Of a stretch of 64,000 bases of DNA, positions 1 through 11,930 are shown piece by piece. The stretch spans positions 20,385,067-20,449,066 of the forward strand of contig OX359245.1 of NCBI GenBank assembly GCA_947179485.1. The letters run 5' to 3'. The position numbers and the translations under genes are program-made. The notes beneath the pieces are model-generated. The model did not search any database and was not told where the DNA came from. It saw only the letters and a program-made list of their open reading frames with translations. How positions within the stretch are numbered: the first letter of the stretch is position 1; each line of letters begins with the position of its first letter. The stretch is from Allacma fusca (taxonomy: Eukaryota > Arthropoda > Collembola > Symphypleona > Sminthuridae).

Positions 1-1904
1 GAGGAGTAATGGTAGTTTAGTAAAAATTTCACAAATTACAATAAACTCTTGCTTGAAACAAGTATCTTAATTTATTTTCCATTACCCTAAATTATTTTAT
101 ATTTGAGAACATGCTTCTATTACAGATAGGGACGCTCTCATAAAGAGATTAGATATTGGATTGAAATACTATCAAAATTTTGCGACACTTCCATGATGTT
201 CCAGGTGTTTTCCATAGCCTGAAAAACGATGAAATTTAATAATAATAAGGTTCAAATGTTCAGATGTACATATTTTTTAGATTGGGTATTACAGAGGACA
301 AAAACATAAAAAATAATAAAATGATTACTAACACAAAGTAAAAGTAAATATGTCTCACCAAAACTAACAACAAGTGTTTAGTAGACAAGTGGAGTATAAC
401 TCCAGAATAAATACAAGGAACAGTTTAGATATTACCGAATAGTAAGTAAATATACTGATAAAAATAACCATACAAAGTATGTCGACGACTCTGAATAAAG
501 AACTTTTGATACCTTAAATGAAAGTATCTACAACTTGAATTAGGGGTTACGTAAATATAGGCAAACATATTTATTGGGATTTACAAGATCATAATTCAAA
601 GGAGACAGGCGACGTGTTAGAAAGTTCAATGTCAGCAGGCCCTGACCTCGAAAATGTTATTTTATTTTACAGTAAAGCAAAAAAAATACACATATATGCA
701 GAAAACAACTGGCGAGATTTTACAGAGTACCTTACTCTCGTCTCGTTGCTACCTCGTATATGGAGGGATGGTAAAAATATTTAATTTAATTAGATTTTTA
801 AATTTTTGTATCATCCAGATAGCCCAAAAACATGTTCAAAATTCTGTGGAACAAGCGTTTCAAAATTCAGTAAATTGTTGAAAATATGACACTTGTACGT
901 AACAACTTGAACGGTTTTCAAGCAAAAGGGAAGACATCTGCGTTGAATACTTTAGGCGCAGGATGAAAAAGTGTCAAGTGAACCCACAAAACGATATACA
1001 GAACAATAAAAATTGCAAAAAATAAAGAATCAAAATCACTTCTTTATTGACATTCTTTTATCATTCATTATCAAGCCTTTCCCCCTGACATCTCATAAGG
1101 GGCAACAAATCTAAAAATCAAATAATGTTTTTATATGTGAGAATTATCATTTGTTTTGTGACTTAATTTTTTAAAATAAAAAATTGTTGCTCCTTTGGAA
1201 CAAAAAAGGGGTTTTTAACAAGCTCAACATATAACATATAATGTATAACCCCTGCGTTGAATTTAGGCAGAAGAAGGAAAATGTTTTGAACATACATAGT
1301 AAATTGGCTCCATGAATCGAAAAATAAGAAAATGAAGTTAAATCATGTCAATTTTAATATTTACGCCAGTTTTACATAATAGATCAACTGCAGACTCCAC
1401 TGAATGACTTTACAGGCTCATCTAGTAAGATAATGTGGGTTAAGCACACTGTCCATTTCAGTAACATTTTGTGAGCTATAATAATATTGTAAAACATAAC
1501 TCAATTGAACTGGAATGGAGGGCCAGGCGTTGCCTTTGACCAACGTTTCAAAATGTATTCCAATTCCACGGCACGCTGTTTTGAACCCATTATAAAATTA
1601 ATTGCGTCGGTTAAGAACGTAACAAGCAGAAGTCATTTCTTCTTTGATCAGAGGAACGAACGGTCGTTACTTAATTTGTTTAGATTTAATTTGGTATTAA
1701 TTACACTATAGTTAGTTAGTCTGTAACAGTATATAACTGGTTTACATAATTATTTGGTAACAATAATAATTATTGCGGATTCCTCATATTTCTGTTACGT
1801 ATAGTGTCTGCCGTTGGTAATGGTTATCTGTATTAAAAGTTTTTAGAAGTAACTACACTAATTACTTGAAGTATCTTATAACGTCTTCAATTTATTCTAT
1901 GTAA
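1..1904. other. AT-rich sequence, no gene recognised
   Basis: No coding exon with convincing composition or splice sites was found. Two short similar stretches beginning CTGCGTTGAAT lie near 933 and 1252. Near 1098 and 1180 there is a short imperfect inverted match around GGGGCAACAA. These hint at a small decayed repeat but are too weak to name. Confidence 0.4.
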
Positions 1905-3001
1905 TTGTACACAAAAGAAACATTTAAAGTCATGATGGCAGGGCTAGATTTTGATGAAGATTTTTTCCTACCAGATCCGGACTTTTTGAAAGCACTTGAA
2001 TCCGAATCTGACGAGGTGGTTATCCGACACCCGGACTTAATAACAAAAGGAATGGAACGAGTGAAGCCTGATGACATCAGAGTTAACTTTGGATTGGTAG
2101 AAGGAGAAGAACTCTATTATTGTCCATACAATCGGTCTCATCAAGTAATGTAAATAGAAAAAGTACTATACTTTCTAAAATTAATAATCAATCACTGAAT
2201 AATTATTATTTATTTTGAAGGTCAAACAGTGCGAAATTTTGCTTAAAAGTATTGCATTCCTAATTCACTTTAGGAATTGCCGTTATTCCCAACATCTGCA
2301 GAAGTGTCGGCATAATTATTTGAATGCAGTGAAGAAGAGGAAACCTGTAGTGAAGATTGAGATTTGTCCTTATCGTCCAGCGCTCCATCACATGTCCGAG
2401 TTTTACATGAAACGACATTTGGTCAAGTGTCCTCAACGAGAGGTTTTCGTGGACACTTTAAAGGAATTCCAAGGTAAGTGGTTTCCTTCTTTTCATGCAT
2501 AGTTTTGCCTCGGTATTGTTTTTAAATTATTTGTTGAAATTGTCTTTTCCTTGAACGATCCTACTTAGAATGTACTGTATCCAACCCGAATATTGATCAT
2601 TTACAATTAAATGATTATAATGTGGCTTCGATACCGGAAGATCTGAGAGTATGTAGTCTGGAAATTCCTATAGAACCACCTGAAGTTGTTTGTGAAACGT
2701 TTGGCCTAAGCGTTGAGAATGAGTGTGGAGATTCCGATTGCGAAGCTGGTGGCTACGATCCGAAGATTAAACTTGCTCAGGGATTTTACTATTCGTATGA
2801 GGACACTATTACCGTTTATGACCATTATTTTTTAAACTTATTCATTATTGTTTCTTGTTTTATGGCAGGAATCCTCAAGGATTGACGAAATCAGAAAAGA
2901 AATTACATCGGGAGAGGGAGACAATTCGATTTGAAGAGTTTAAGGGAAAAGTTGGTGATGGAAATGAACTTACTGAAAGCAAAGATTCGTCTCGTTCTTA
3001 A
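1905..3001 (+). CDS. GTSF1/Asterix-like CHHC zinc-finger protein
   Basis: Four exons can be joined in phase: 1905-2149, 2274-2473, 2569-2794 and 2869-3001, giving 267 residues. The first junction (AAT|gtaaat ... ttttag|GAAT style) rebuilds a CHHC finger: C73-P-Y-N, H79, H89 and C93, ending SQHLQKC. A second follows at about C113-P-Y, H120/H121, H130 and C134 (HLVKC). Paired CHHC fingers typify the U11-48K/TRM13/GTSF1 group, and two in tandem near the N-terminus fit GTSF1 (Drosophila Asterix), an RNA-binding cofactor of Piwi proteins in nuclear piRNA silencing. Vertebrate and fly members are about 165 residues, so this one is longer. The extra part has an acidic Cys-containing segment and a basic end (GLTKSEKKLHRERE). 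Met10 or Met11 (1932/1935) are alternative starts. Family call fairly secure; orthology to Asterix is inferred. Confidence 0.8.
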
Positions 3002-3301
3002 AAACTGATCTGTGATTTGATACTGCAGCAAGTTTGTGGATTTTGAATTGGAAATTTAAATTTTTCGTTGTATTTTGAATTTAATTGTTTCTCGCTTGAG
3101 AATTTTTTGGTCGCTCAATTTTGTTTTTTCATGTTCCACATTATTAATTTTGAGTGCTCTTTAGTTGCTATTTTCTTTGTTGTTCAATTTTGTATTCTCT
3201 TTGTTCTCTATTTTTGTGTTTTGTTTGCTCCTTTTTGTTGTTTGGTCTACACAAATTAGTCTCATTGTCAGTTATTTTCGTTCTCTGTGAACAAATTGAT
3301 T

Positions 3302-3307
3302 AATAAA
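3302..3307 (+). promoter_or_regulatory. Polyadenylation signal of the GTSF1-like gene
   Basis: AATAAA lies about 300 bases after the GTSF1-like stop codon. It is the first clear hexamer downstream on this strand. Confidence 0.45.
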
Positions 3308-3549
3308 ACCAATATGTAATATTATTAGAAATAGTTCGAATTACATAAAATTTGGAAGTACTAAATGTAAGAATAACTCGTCTTAGATTTGACGTGTTCA
3401 AACTTAATTGACTGTATGGTATGTTAACACCAAATTTTTAGAATTCTTATATCAGAATGTATGTCCTCGTAAAAACAGGTTGAAGATTCCTACAAAGTAC
3501 CGTTAAAATGTACTTATAATACGTTAGATACTAAATATCTAGTATATTA

Positions 3550-4230
3550 ATAATACAGCCTCCACCGGGGAGAGGGGCGTCCCGCAGAACACGGGACGGG
3601 ACGGTTCCGGGTACAATAATATTATTCCCATACGAAATCGGGCAGGGTACAGGTAAATTGTCCCACAAAAAACTGGGATGGACGGGGACAATCAAATTTT
3701 CCCCGCATAAAATCGGGAAGGCACGGGGACAGTGAATTATTTTCCTCTCTAATAATCGGGATGAAACGGGTACAACAAAATTGTCCCCTCAGACAACCGG
3801 GAAGGGCACAGTAAAAGTGTCCTGTAGAAACTGCATACAATCGGCTATTGTCAAACTCCATGTACAAGTAATTATATCGAACTGCTATAATTTAAAAAAT
3901 ATTCAGAACTGGACCGTTTTGCGACAACATCGGCTGAAATGAAAATAATTCGTTTCTCATGAACAACTTTCCAAGACATACTTGGAAATGCTATAATTTT
4001 CTAAAATTACTTTGCTTTAGAATTATTTCGAGACAGCCAGAATTACTCTGTCGCCCTAATCTGGCAGTAATTCTCCGGTGTACCAATTTTTGAGACACAA
4101 CCGGGGGCGATTCTTTTGAAGTATAGGTACGAGAAGGGACAGAAATATTGTCCCAATTTTCGAGACAGGACGTAAATGGTCTCCAAAGATAATATGGATA
4201 ATCAGGGCGGTGACAACAAAAATGCCCTCG
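3550..4230. repeat. Degenerate G-rich array of GGGACA / TTGTCCC units
   Basis: The stretch alternates motifs such as CGGGACGGGACGG, GGGACAATCA and ATTGTCCC at irregular spacing of roughly 40-60 bases, inside otherwise AT-rich DNA. Runs like TTGTCCC and GGGACA are inverted relative to one another. The array is too decayed for a clean period. Sequence at 11660-11930 has the same flavour (GGGAACGGGTACA-like words), so it may be a dispersed family. Confidence 0.5.
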
Positions 4231-4239
4231 TATATTTAT

Positions 4240-5803
4240 TCCCCAGTGTCGGACATTTGTAAGAAGTACGTACGATATAGTACGGTACTCTGCGTATTAT
4301 GATTAGCATGACCAGTGCTGCCCGTATAGCACTGGGTCCATGCATTGGATATTGCTTTAAAATGCCTATTTTTATTGTTTTGCGTAATGTTTTGTTTACT
4401 TACCTTTGTTATCCTATCTTGCACTTTACATTTTCTGTGAGGATCGGAGTACGCATGTACTCGTATGTACTATGTGAGTTAGTAGGTTCGATTCCTACTA
4501 ATTTAAATTTATTGGGTTAATTTTAGGAGCCATTTTTATTATGTATTCCCTTGTTATAGTTGCTACTTTAGGGAATCACTGCAATTACCAGGGTATTTAT
4601 ACAAAGCCATTAACCCCTAATCTTTTGGTCCTTGTAGTGTTAAGATCCCTTTTTGAGACTCGAGTTGTAACATGTATCAGTCACCACTTCCCTTAATATT
4701 TTTGTTGAAATATATTGTAGATGTACTACGTTGTAGTACAAATGTAGAAGCACACTTTTTCTTGAAATAAACTTAACATTAAATATTTCAGTTATACATA
4801 TTACGAATTTGAGAATCGCCGAGAACATATTATTACCTGCAACCTGCGTACATACATACTTATATCTTTGTACAGGTATATATTTCATACCTAAGAACCT
4901 ACCCTATACCTACTATCTCTTTGTTAATCATAGAGTTGGCTTTGTTGGGTATTCCACATGCTAACTCTAACCCTTTTCTGACTAAACCTTTTTGTATTAT
5001 TACCTTACCATACCTCACCATGTATCTTTACCTTCCTACATCAAAGTGCGCTGAAGGACATGTCAGTGACCTACGGTACTTCCTCCAGAAAACCATCCGA
5101 CACCAGTAGAAGATCTAATAATTAATAAGTAATGGTGGTTTCTGTGCATACATTATATTCTCAACTTTGGGGCGTAACAGATCATTCATTTTGTTCTACC
5201 GGCATGGACCAATGGAGTACTTGTCATCATAGTAGTTGAATACATTAGGATTAGAAAACAAATTAGAATTAAATTAAATTAAATTAAATTAGGATTCCAG
5301 AATTAAAAGTTTATTATTGTTACCTCAAATATTTTAAATATATTTATAGCCTTGCATGACCAGAGAGCTATCTGATAGGTCCCTAAGCTACGAATTGTCT
5401 GCATTGCGATAAAAATATAGGAAGCACAAATGGGGGAGTAAGAGCAAAATTGAAAGACAGGATGAAAGTCCTGCAGAATCACACAAAAAGTTAACATGTC
5501 TTGTTAGCGAATGATTTATTATCCACGGCTTCTCCCGTCTAAAATTGACTCCCACATTGTATCGCAATGTTTTTCCATTGTAGCATTTGTTTTCCAAGGT
5601 TCTTATACTGGAAGCAGGAAACAATTATTCAGAGTGGGGTCCAATGTTGGGTTCCCACATCCGAAGTCTCATATTGTTAGGTATGTATATAGAAATTACA
5701 TAAATTAGTTAAGTCTCACATGAATAATTAATTAAGTTGTGAAATACACAACCTTAGGTTAAGTCAGTTCAAAGTTACTTAAACACTTATTGTAAAGGTG
5801 CAA
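4240..5803. other. Intergenic, only a pentanucleotide run
   Basis: No coding exon recognised. A short run of AATTA pentamers lies at about 5265-5292. A perfect T-arm-like hairpin at about 4480-4500 lacks the rest of a tRNA. Confidence 0.35.
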
Positions 5804-6191
5804 TGTAAGCACTTCCCATCGGCTAAAGCCGACGAGTGTCAACGTCCCGTTACATCCGTTATGATGTAACGTCTAGACTTAAGATTGTAAAAATAGGCTC
5901 AAGTAGCCACTTGTTAAGTTTAAGATTCTTCCAGACTCTTCAGTGAATAACTGAGAGTCATTCCAGTAACACCTATTTTTAGTTGTTAATCTTCATTTCC
6001 TTTTCCTTTTGGTTTCAATTATAAATAAAAGCAATTAGTCTTCGGATTAATGTAAAATCACACTCAATCGTTTATTCATAATCATTCCTTCCATCAGCAC
6101 GATTTCCAATTATCTACAATTTCTTGACAATTACATAAGTAAATAATCCAGGAGTTAGGATTTCATGGTATGACCATAACCTACTCTTACA
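5804..6191. mobile_element. Possible solo or degenerate LTR
   Basis: The 388-bp segment begins TGTAAG and ends CTTACA, the short inverted TG...CA termini typical of LTRs. It contains a TATA-like ATTATAAATAAAAG at about 6020-6033 and AATAAA within it. It also has two hairpins near its 5' end (TCGGCTAAAGCCGA and CGTTACATC/GATGTAACG). I do not see a matching target-site duplication, a second LTR or any gag/pol coding sequence, so this is tentative. Confidence 0.3.
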
Positions 6192-6861
6192 ATATTACTA
6201 GTAGAGTCAACAGTTCTTGGAATCAGCACCCAGATCTCCATATTAATTTGTCAAGTTAATTTCACTTAATTTAGCTAATTGTAAGTATGTCAGTCCATAT
6301 TACTTTCGATATGTTCACAACAAAACATGGATATTAAAAACTTGACGTAAATTTTTGTCAAACAAAAATTACACTACCTTAATAAACACACTCGTAATTT
6401 TGTATCCTCTTAGAAACCGATCTATGTAGGTCCTACACATACGCATTGGTAAATACAAATAACACAACGTCTAGTCTAGTGCATACATTTTATGTTTCCC
6501 GAAGGACATACAATCTAATTAAGACAAATTGTCTATAGTGACATGGTGAGTCGTGGGACTCACCTTTATCTTTATCATCGTTTGTGTAGGTACAATAAAA
6601 GATATTTACCAATCTTTTAACTAATCATTATTGCAAAATGATTACGATCTCAGTTCATTTCTCCCTGAGGTCCCTGAGTTCTATGTCCTTTATTATATGT
6701 AGTCCTGATTACTTTATTCAACGGCAATAGTGGACCACCCAAGAAACAAGCTGGAGCAACGTTAGCGTATCTTTTGAAATGTCATTAGCTTATAAATATC
6801 AGTGCTAAATATGTGAAAAATTCTTTAAAGATTAGTCTTGAGTTGAAAAACATAGTTAGCT
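6192..6861. other. Upstream region of the gustatory receptor gene
   Basis: AT-rich, with no obvious TATA box at a fixed distance and no additional exon seen. The receptor ATG lies directly after ATAGTTAGCT. Confidence 0.35.
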
Positions 6862-8326
6862 ATGCCTGTCTTAAAAACGTGGCCCACGAAACCAATTGAT
6901 ATTACTATTGTTATGTTAGCTACAGAGCCCCGGTTTGCGGAGAAAGATCTGATAAAACCTGTTCAGAGAATTCTCAGATTGCTTCAATTTTGTGGGTATT
7001 TCCCACACAAATATTCGACTCACGCGATTCAAACGTTTCAAAAGCTCTCTTTTATCACAATATGGCCGTTATTTGTAACAATGGCGTCCATTAGTTTATG
7101 CTGGAACACTTTACTTCACCTGTCACGACACCAATTTCTTTTCAAGCTTCATAATACTTCTGACACTATTGTGTACGGAGCGGTTTGGCTCATCTCTGCT
7201 GTTATCTCAGCTTGGTTTAAACTCCATGGATTATTTTCCAACAAAAAAACGATTGAATTTTGGAAAGCCAACTGCCGAATGTTAGAAGAATTTTGTGAGA
7301 ACTCAGATTTTCCTCGAATCAAAAAGGCTTTATTTAATGACTTAGAAGCTGGGAACACCCGATGGTCAGTTGCGTTAACGGCTATAGCAATCTACCATTT
7401 AGTTGCAGTAACCATACAACCTATGGTAGTAAAAGGTTCACAGTCCGATGACATTTCTAGGAAAATTTGTCTTATTGTGGCTTTATTTTTGTTTCAAATG
7501 TTCTTGCATAGTTCTTTCTGCGCTTGGATTTTATTTTTCATCAAAATGTACACAAAAATGATTTCGATTGTACAAGGAGACTTAAATGTTCTGAATTTAG
7601 TTTGCACACAGACGAAAGCTAATTTAATTTGTGTAGTTGACATAAACGGGGTTGGCGAGAGGGACAACCAATTACAGAGTTGCATCGACAGGTATTACAT
7701 GGTGAAACATTTAGTGACCAAATTTAATGACTTCTATGGAAATGCGATCGTAGTTGAATTTGTCCTGAACGTCACGACCTTACTCATGTACTTCTTTTTC
7801 ACATACTGTTGGGCTATGGGTGGACAATATGAAATGATTTTTGGAACATTGTCTTACTGGGGTTTGTTCTTACTGAAAACTTACATGCTATGTACGGATG
7901 CTACTAAATTGACCGATGCAGCTCGAAATTTCGGAGCAAACTTGTCGGAAATATGCCACAGACGGCAATCTTGGCTTGACAAAGATACCATTAGAAAGGT
8001 AGCAAAAATACAAATTGAATGGAATGGAATTTTTAAAATATTTTAAAATAGATACATAATCATTTGTAATACTTCGCTGTGTTTATCAAGATTGAATCAA
8101 TAGCTTGCCAGATATCATCTAATCCGCTGAAAATTTCCGCCAGTGATTACTTTTATCTGGATAGAAAATTATTTACTTCTGTAAGTCAGATTTATTGTAT
8201 TATACCTTAAGGATTCATAGTTTTAGTGTAAAAACTGTGTTTTAATTAAAACATTATTAATTACAGGTAGTTGCCACTATCACCACTTACCTGATCATTC
8301 TGGTGCAGTTCAGGACCCCGGAATAA
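6862..8326 (+). CDS. Insect-type gustatory receptor (7TM chemoreceptor)
   Basis: Three exons join in phase: 6862-7998, 8112-8180 and 8267-8326, for about 421 residues, the usual size for this family. The first exon carries most of a hydrophobic multi-pass protein. The second encodes ISSNPLKISASDYFYLDRK, matching the conserved stretch before TM7. The last encodes TYLIILVQF, the TYhhhhhQF signature of insect gustatory receptors. Introns are 113 and 86 bp, and the two 3' introns before TM7 are in positions typical of the family. These receptors form ligand-gated cation channels in the sensory neuron membrane and usually detect tastants; the ligand here cannot be guessed. An in-frame stop at 8044-8046 is avoided only by using the AAG|gtagca donor at 7998. 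The stop codon overlaps an AATAAA hexamer. Confidence 0.9.
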
Positions 8327-8327
8327 A
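8322..8327 (+). promoter_or_regulatory. AATAAA overlapping the receptor stop codon
   Basis: The last codon and stop (GAA TAA) are followed by AATA, giving AATAAA across the stop. If it is used for cleavage, the 3' UTR would be about 20 bases. Another signal further down could be used instead. Confidence 0.3.
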
Positions 8328-9103
8328 ATAATATTTGCGTATATGTGAGTGCAAACGACAAAACAAGTGTTTCGTACTGTAATAATTCAAATGCAACTTT
8401 GGATCCGCATCATTCCAAATTATGCAGCTCCAATTTTTGTAATAATTGTTTTTTCGGTGTAGGTTTTCTGCAGAATTGTATGCAGTGGTAAATAGTGAAA
8501 GTCAGGCATACATACATACAAAAAACAAGCCGTGTTTTAAGGGAGAAAATAAATGCTATCAGGTCCGATACATTGTAAAACATTGTGTTTTAAATTCTGA
8601 ATAGCCTGAACCATGATCAATTCAACGATCAACAATCAAAATGTACTCCAGTCCATTACTTTAAGTTAGCACATTTTAGGTAAATATAGATTACAAAATT
8701 GCCGTAAAATTTACGTTGTTCTGCATTATTTATGAATTAGTAAATAAGTAGAAAAATTTCTTCTAGAAATTTGATTTTATTTCCAAAAATTATTACTCAA
8801 AATGTCAGGCGTTTTGAAATGCAAAATGATTTGATTCAAATTATAATTTAATTCCTCACAATCCTGGCCGTGTGTTTTGTTCCAATTAAAAATACGAGGC
8901 TCTAATATTTTGACCAGAAAAAGGAAAGTCAGTTCATCACTTTCCAATAAATATTGCCTTCTTCTTCACTACTACTTTCTTTTGAATGACGACAAATTTT
9001 CCTTCTGCAAGTTTAAAAATTTTGTCACATTAAAATTTTAATACAACCGAAACTATTCCAAGCTTTAGTTTCAAAATAGGCACCAAAATTGACAATGACA
9101 GTT
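8328..9103. other. Intergenic, nothing recognised
   Basis: Low-complexity AT-rich sequence between convergent genes. No exon or structured repeat seen. Confidence 0.35.
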
Positions 9104-9411
9104 TTAATTATCGCAATCTTGGGTTAACATACGTCTTTCATTGCCAGAATTAGATTTATTCGCTACCGATTCTACTCCAACTTCACTGCTAGGCACATCC
9201 ACGGATTTTGGAGGAGCCGCCACCGTTGTTGCCTTAATTTCAGTTGTCCCTGGAAAAATATTTAAAATATTTATATATAAAAATATCCTTTCTACATGAA
9301 GGGTTTCACAAGTATTACAAATTAAAGTATAAATTAACAAATAGTAATACCTGCTGATACAGTTATGACAAGAGCAACCGCGAGGACAGCTAAAGGCAGA
9401 AGAAGCTTCAT
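9104..9411 (-). CDS. Small secreted peptide, 68 residues
   Basis: Two exons, 9351-9411 and 9104-9249, join through a phase-1 intron (GCAG|gtatta ... ttccag). The protein begins MKLLLPLAVLAVALVITVSA, a textbook signal peptide ending at the exon junction. It continues as a short Thr/Val/Ser-rich mature region with one Cys, ending MLTQDCDN. A dibasic-like NERRM site sits near the C-terminus. A TATA box at 9531-9537 lies about 120 bases upstream on the same strand, supporting a real promoter. I do not recognise the family. The lack of paired cysteines argues against a knottin or defensin; a secreted peptide or structural protein is equally possible. Confidence 0.65.
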
Positions 9412-9530
9412 TTTTTCGAAAGAAAGGTCAATCCAGAAGATTTAAATTGAGTCGTTGTTAGTATTTGTAGTTCGTGTTGCAAACTTTTGTTCACTATTCC
9501 CTATGTCCTTAAAACTGGGATAATCTTGAT

Positions 9531-9537
9531 TTTTATA
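9531..9537 (-). promoter_or_regulatory. TATA box of the small secreted peptide gene
   Basis: Reverse-strand TATAAAA, about 120 bases before the ATG at 9411. This implies a 5' UTR near 90 bases. Confidence 0.55.
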
Positions 9538-10702
9538 GTCAATGACTCAGTGCCAATCAACTCATTAGGTGCAAATGATACAGGGAATCGACGACGGAAT
9601 TTACTTACGATTAAACAAATCACTTATGGTTAATTGTTACTAGTGACTATCTGTATCAACCTCTGTAATTACCTACTGGACGTGCTATCTTCGGGACATT
9701 TCTTGGAAAGGTACACCCTTATTATTATTATTGAACATTACTCGTGTATGTATAAAAATTGGTAATTGGTATCATTACAAGATGTACCTGGAAAAGAAAT
9801 AATGTACCTATATAGTTATTATCAAATGTGAGTGAACTCATCAAGAATGAAAAGTTCAACAATCCTTGGACTAATGAGGATAAAATTAGTATTTGATATG
9901 ATTCATAAACGACTTTACAAGTTTGACCGGAAACACCTATAGTCAATAGTCAATAAGATTTGTCAATGGGAATGTACGCACATATGCATTTGCATTCCCA
10001 TAGGGCGTGCCATTATAAATACATTAATTTTGCAGCCTTTACAATTCAAGGGTACTTTTGCAAAGAAACAGCTAGATGATTGCTCGTTGGAAACACGTAA
10101 TTATATAAATTGTTAAGGTGGCATTGCATGGTTTAATCTCACGTTCCCGCAAAAATTCTCAATGATTAATTTACGTATAGGAAAATAATTTTATTGCAAA
10201 TGATTATTTAGCGGTAAAATTTCTATTTCAATTTAAAAGAAATCGATGAGATATAAAAACCGAAGCAAACAAAGGGAAATCTATATAACTCTTCTTCAAA
10301 ATTTGGTTGTCTTAAATAATTATTTTAATTATCATTCAAAAATTGTTATGACTTATTGATTGTTAAGAATTATTGCGTAATTGTATACTAGAATAAACAG
10401 CTTTTGGCCACGCTTCTGTTTACGGAGGTTTTCTGTATTCTAATAAAATTTTATTATTTTTCTGTAAAAACAAGATCTCTTGCTTGCTTTAATAACAAAA
10501 AGTTAATATTAAAATGTCATAATGTTTTGGCATCTTCTTGTTTCCTAATTTTCACAAATTATATAATTATGAAAACGTCCCAAATGAGTTTCACTCTAGA
10601 TTTTCAACATTTAAATTATAAACGTATTGGCACGCCCAAAGATCCATAAACATTTTCAAGTTTCACTTCCGTTTCCTGCTGGTTTTCACTGAAGCCATTA
10701 AA
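9538..10702. other. Intergenic, nothing recognised
   Basis: Divergent spacer between the secreted peptide gene and the next plus-strand gene. Open frames here (for example 10404-10649) have non-coding composition. Confidence 0.3.
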
Positions 10703-11556
10703 ATGAGACGAAGATCTCTCATTATAACGGTATTTTGCCTGGGTGAAATTGTAAGTAATTTATTTGCATCTCGTAATGACACACGCATAAACTATTGACT
10801 GAAACTTAGCAGACAGCATTTCAAACATACGTAGATGTAATTTTCAAAAATCTAATTTAAAAACTAGAAAATATTCATTGGCAAATGCAGGTTTTTGCTG
10901 TACAACTAATCATCCAAGCTGAACTAGTCAAATCAGAAGTGAAGGAATGGAATGAGGGACAGAAAGCCCTTCCAGATGTAAAGACACGATGTGCCCGTCT
11001 GGCAGGTGGAAAATGCTGCAACAATGATAAAATACTCGACGCTTTACGGAAACCTTACGAGAATTTCAAGAAGGCCAAAAGGAATGGAAAATATCTGGAA
11101 CCAATCTTGTACCCCCTGGCGGCTGTAGTTGGAGCAAATGCTCTGGCCGCGATTATGTTCAACAGTGGCACATTTGATTTGACGAAATTCATGAAAAATT
11201 GCTGCCCTGAGGCTTGCATTAAGGGCATGTCATTTATGGTATGAATAAGGTTTGATTTGAGCCTGGTAAAATCTTTACAAAACGATTAAAAAAATCTTTT
11301 GTTTTTGGCATTAGTTTCTAGTTAAAAAATGTTCTATTTTTATCAGCTTTGGTGCATTTGCTGGTTGGCGGAAATTGGAATTGGTGGATTTGTTCTCTCT
11401 ATGATAATCCTTGCTAAGACAGATTTTATTCCGGGAAATCTTCAATCTCTAGACCTGTGCAAGAATTCTGGTCAGACGGTAAGACTTGAGGGGAACTCCG
11501 CCAGATTTTCTGATCCGCCTGTTCCTACTCCAGCAGACTGCAGATATGGTTCTTGA
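10703..11556 (+). CDS. Cys-rich membrane or secreted protein of unknown family
   Basis: Three exons, 10703-10750, 10891-11238 and 11347-11556, join in phase for about 201 residues. The start MRRRSLIITVFCLGEIVFAV resembles a signal peptide or anchor. The middle has a KCC pair, a basic stretch (ENFKKAKRNGKYL), a hydrophobic segment around residues 88-105 and then NCCPEAC. The third exon opens with a strong hydrophobic run (CWLAEIGIGGFVLSMIILA), a likely membrane helix. A good donor (ACG|gtaaga) at 11479 may splice to a later exon instead of reading to the stop at 11556, so the C-terminus is uncertain. No domain is recognised. The ordered CC...CC cysteines suggest an extracellular disulfide-bonded region. 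Confidence 0.55.
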
Positions 11557-11659
11557 ATGTTTTACAATACAATTGAATGCAGTACAGTTAGTACTAAAAC
11601 ATTACAAAGCTTACTTAGTTTTAAAAGTGTAAATTCGATGGAAACACAAGTAGTAATCG

Positions 11660-11930
11660 CAGCGCTGTGGTCGTCACGGGAACTGGTACTTACATGAGAA
11701 AGGGAACGAGTACAGGACCGGTCTCGGGAACAAATATTTACAAACAAGTTTGGGTAAGGGAACATGAAAACACTGACGCCGAACCGACCAGTGGGAACAG
11801 GAACCGAGATCTTCATTTTGTTCCCGATCCCATAGGCAACGGGTGTAGACTACGCATGATCCCGTTCCCACAACCTGTTGTTCCTGGGTTCGAGTTGGTA
11901 CTTTTACCATCTCCTAAAAACACTCAAAAT
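11660..11930. repeat. Degenerate GGGAAC-rich repeat
   Basis: Words such as GGGAACTGGTAC, GGGAACGAG, GGGAACAAA, GGGAACATG and GGGAACAGGAACC recur about every 20-50 bases. Their complement (TTCCC) appears towards the end. Overlapping open frames on both strands are a by-product of the repeat. It resembles 3550-4230. Confidence 0.45.

Noticed and set aside
654..881. 75-residue plus-strand frame near the left end
   Set aside because: Composition is like the surrounding AT-rich sequence; no domain, signal or splice support.
4478..4500. tRNA-like T-arm (GTAGGTTCGATTCCTAC) with an RNA polymerase III B-box match
   Set aside because: No acceptor-stem partner, D-arm or anticodon arm at the expected distance upstream; probably chance or a worn tRNA fragment.
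5820..5876. Hairpins TCGGCTAAAGCCGA and CGTTACATC...GATGTAACG as a possible ribozyme or riboregulator
   Set aside because: No conserved hammerhead core (CUGAUGA and GAAA) is present; better read as part of the putative LTR.
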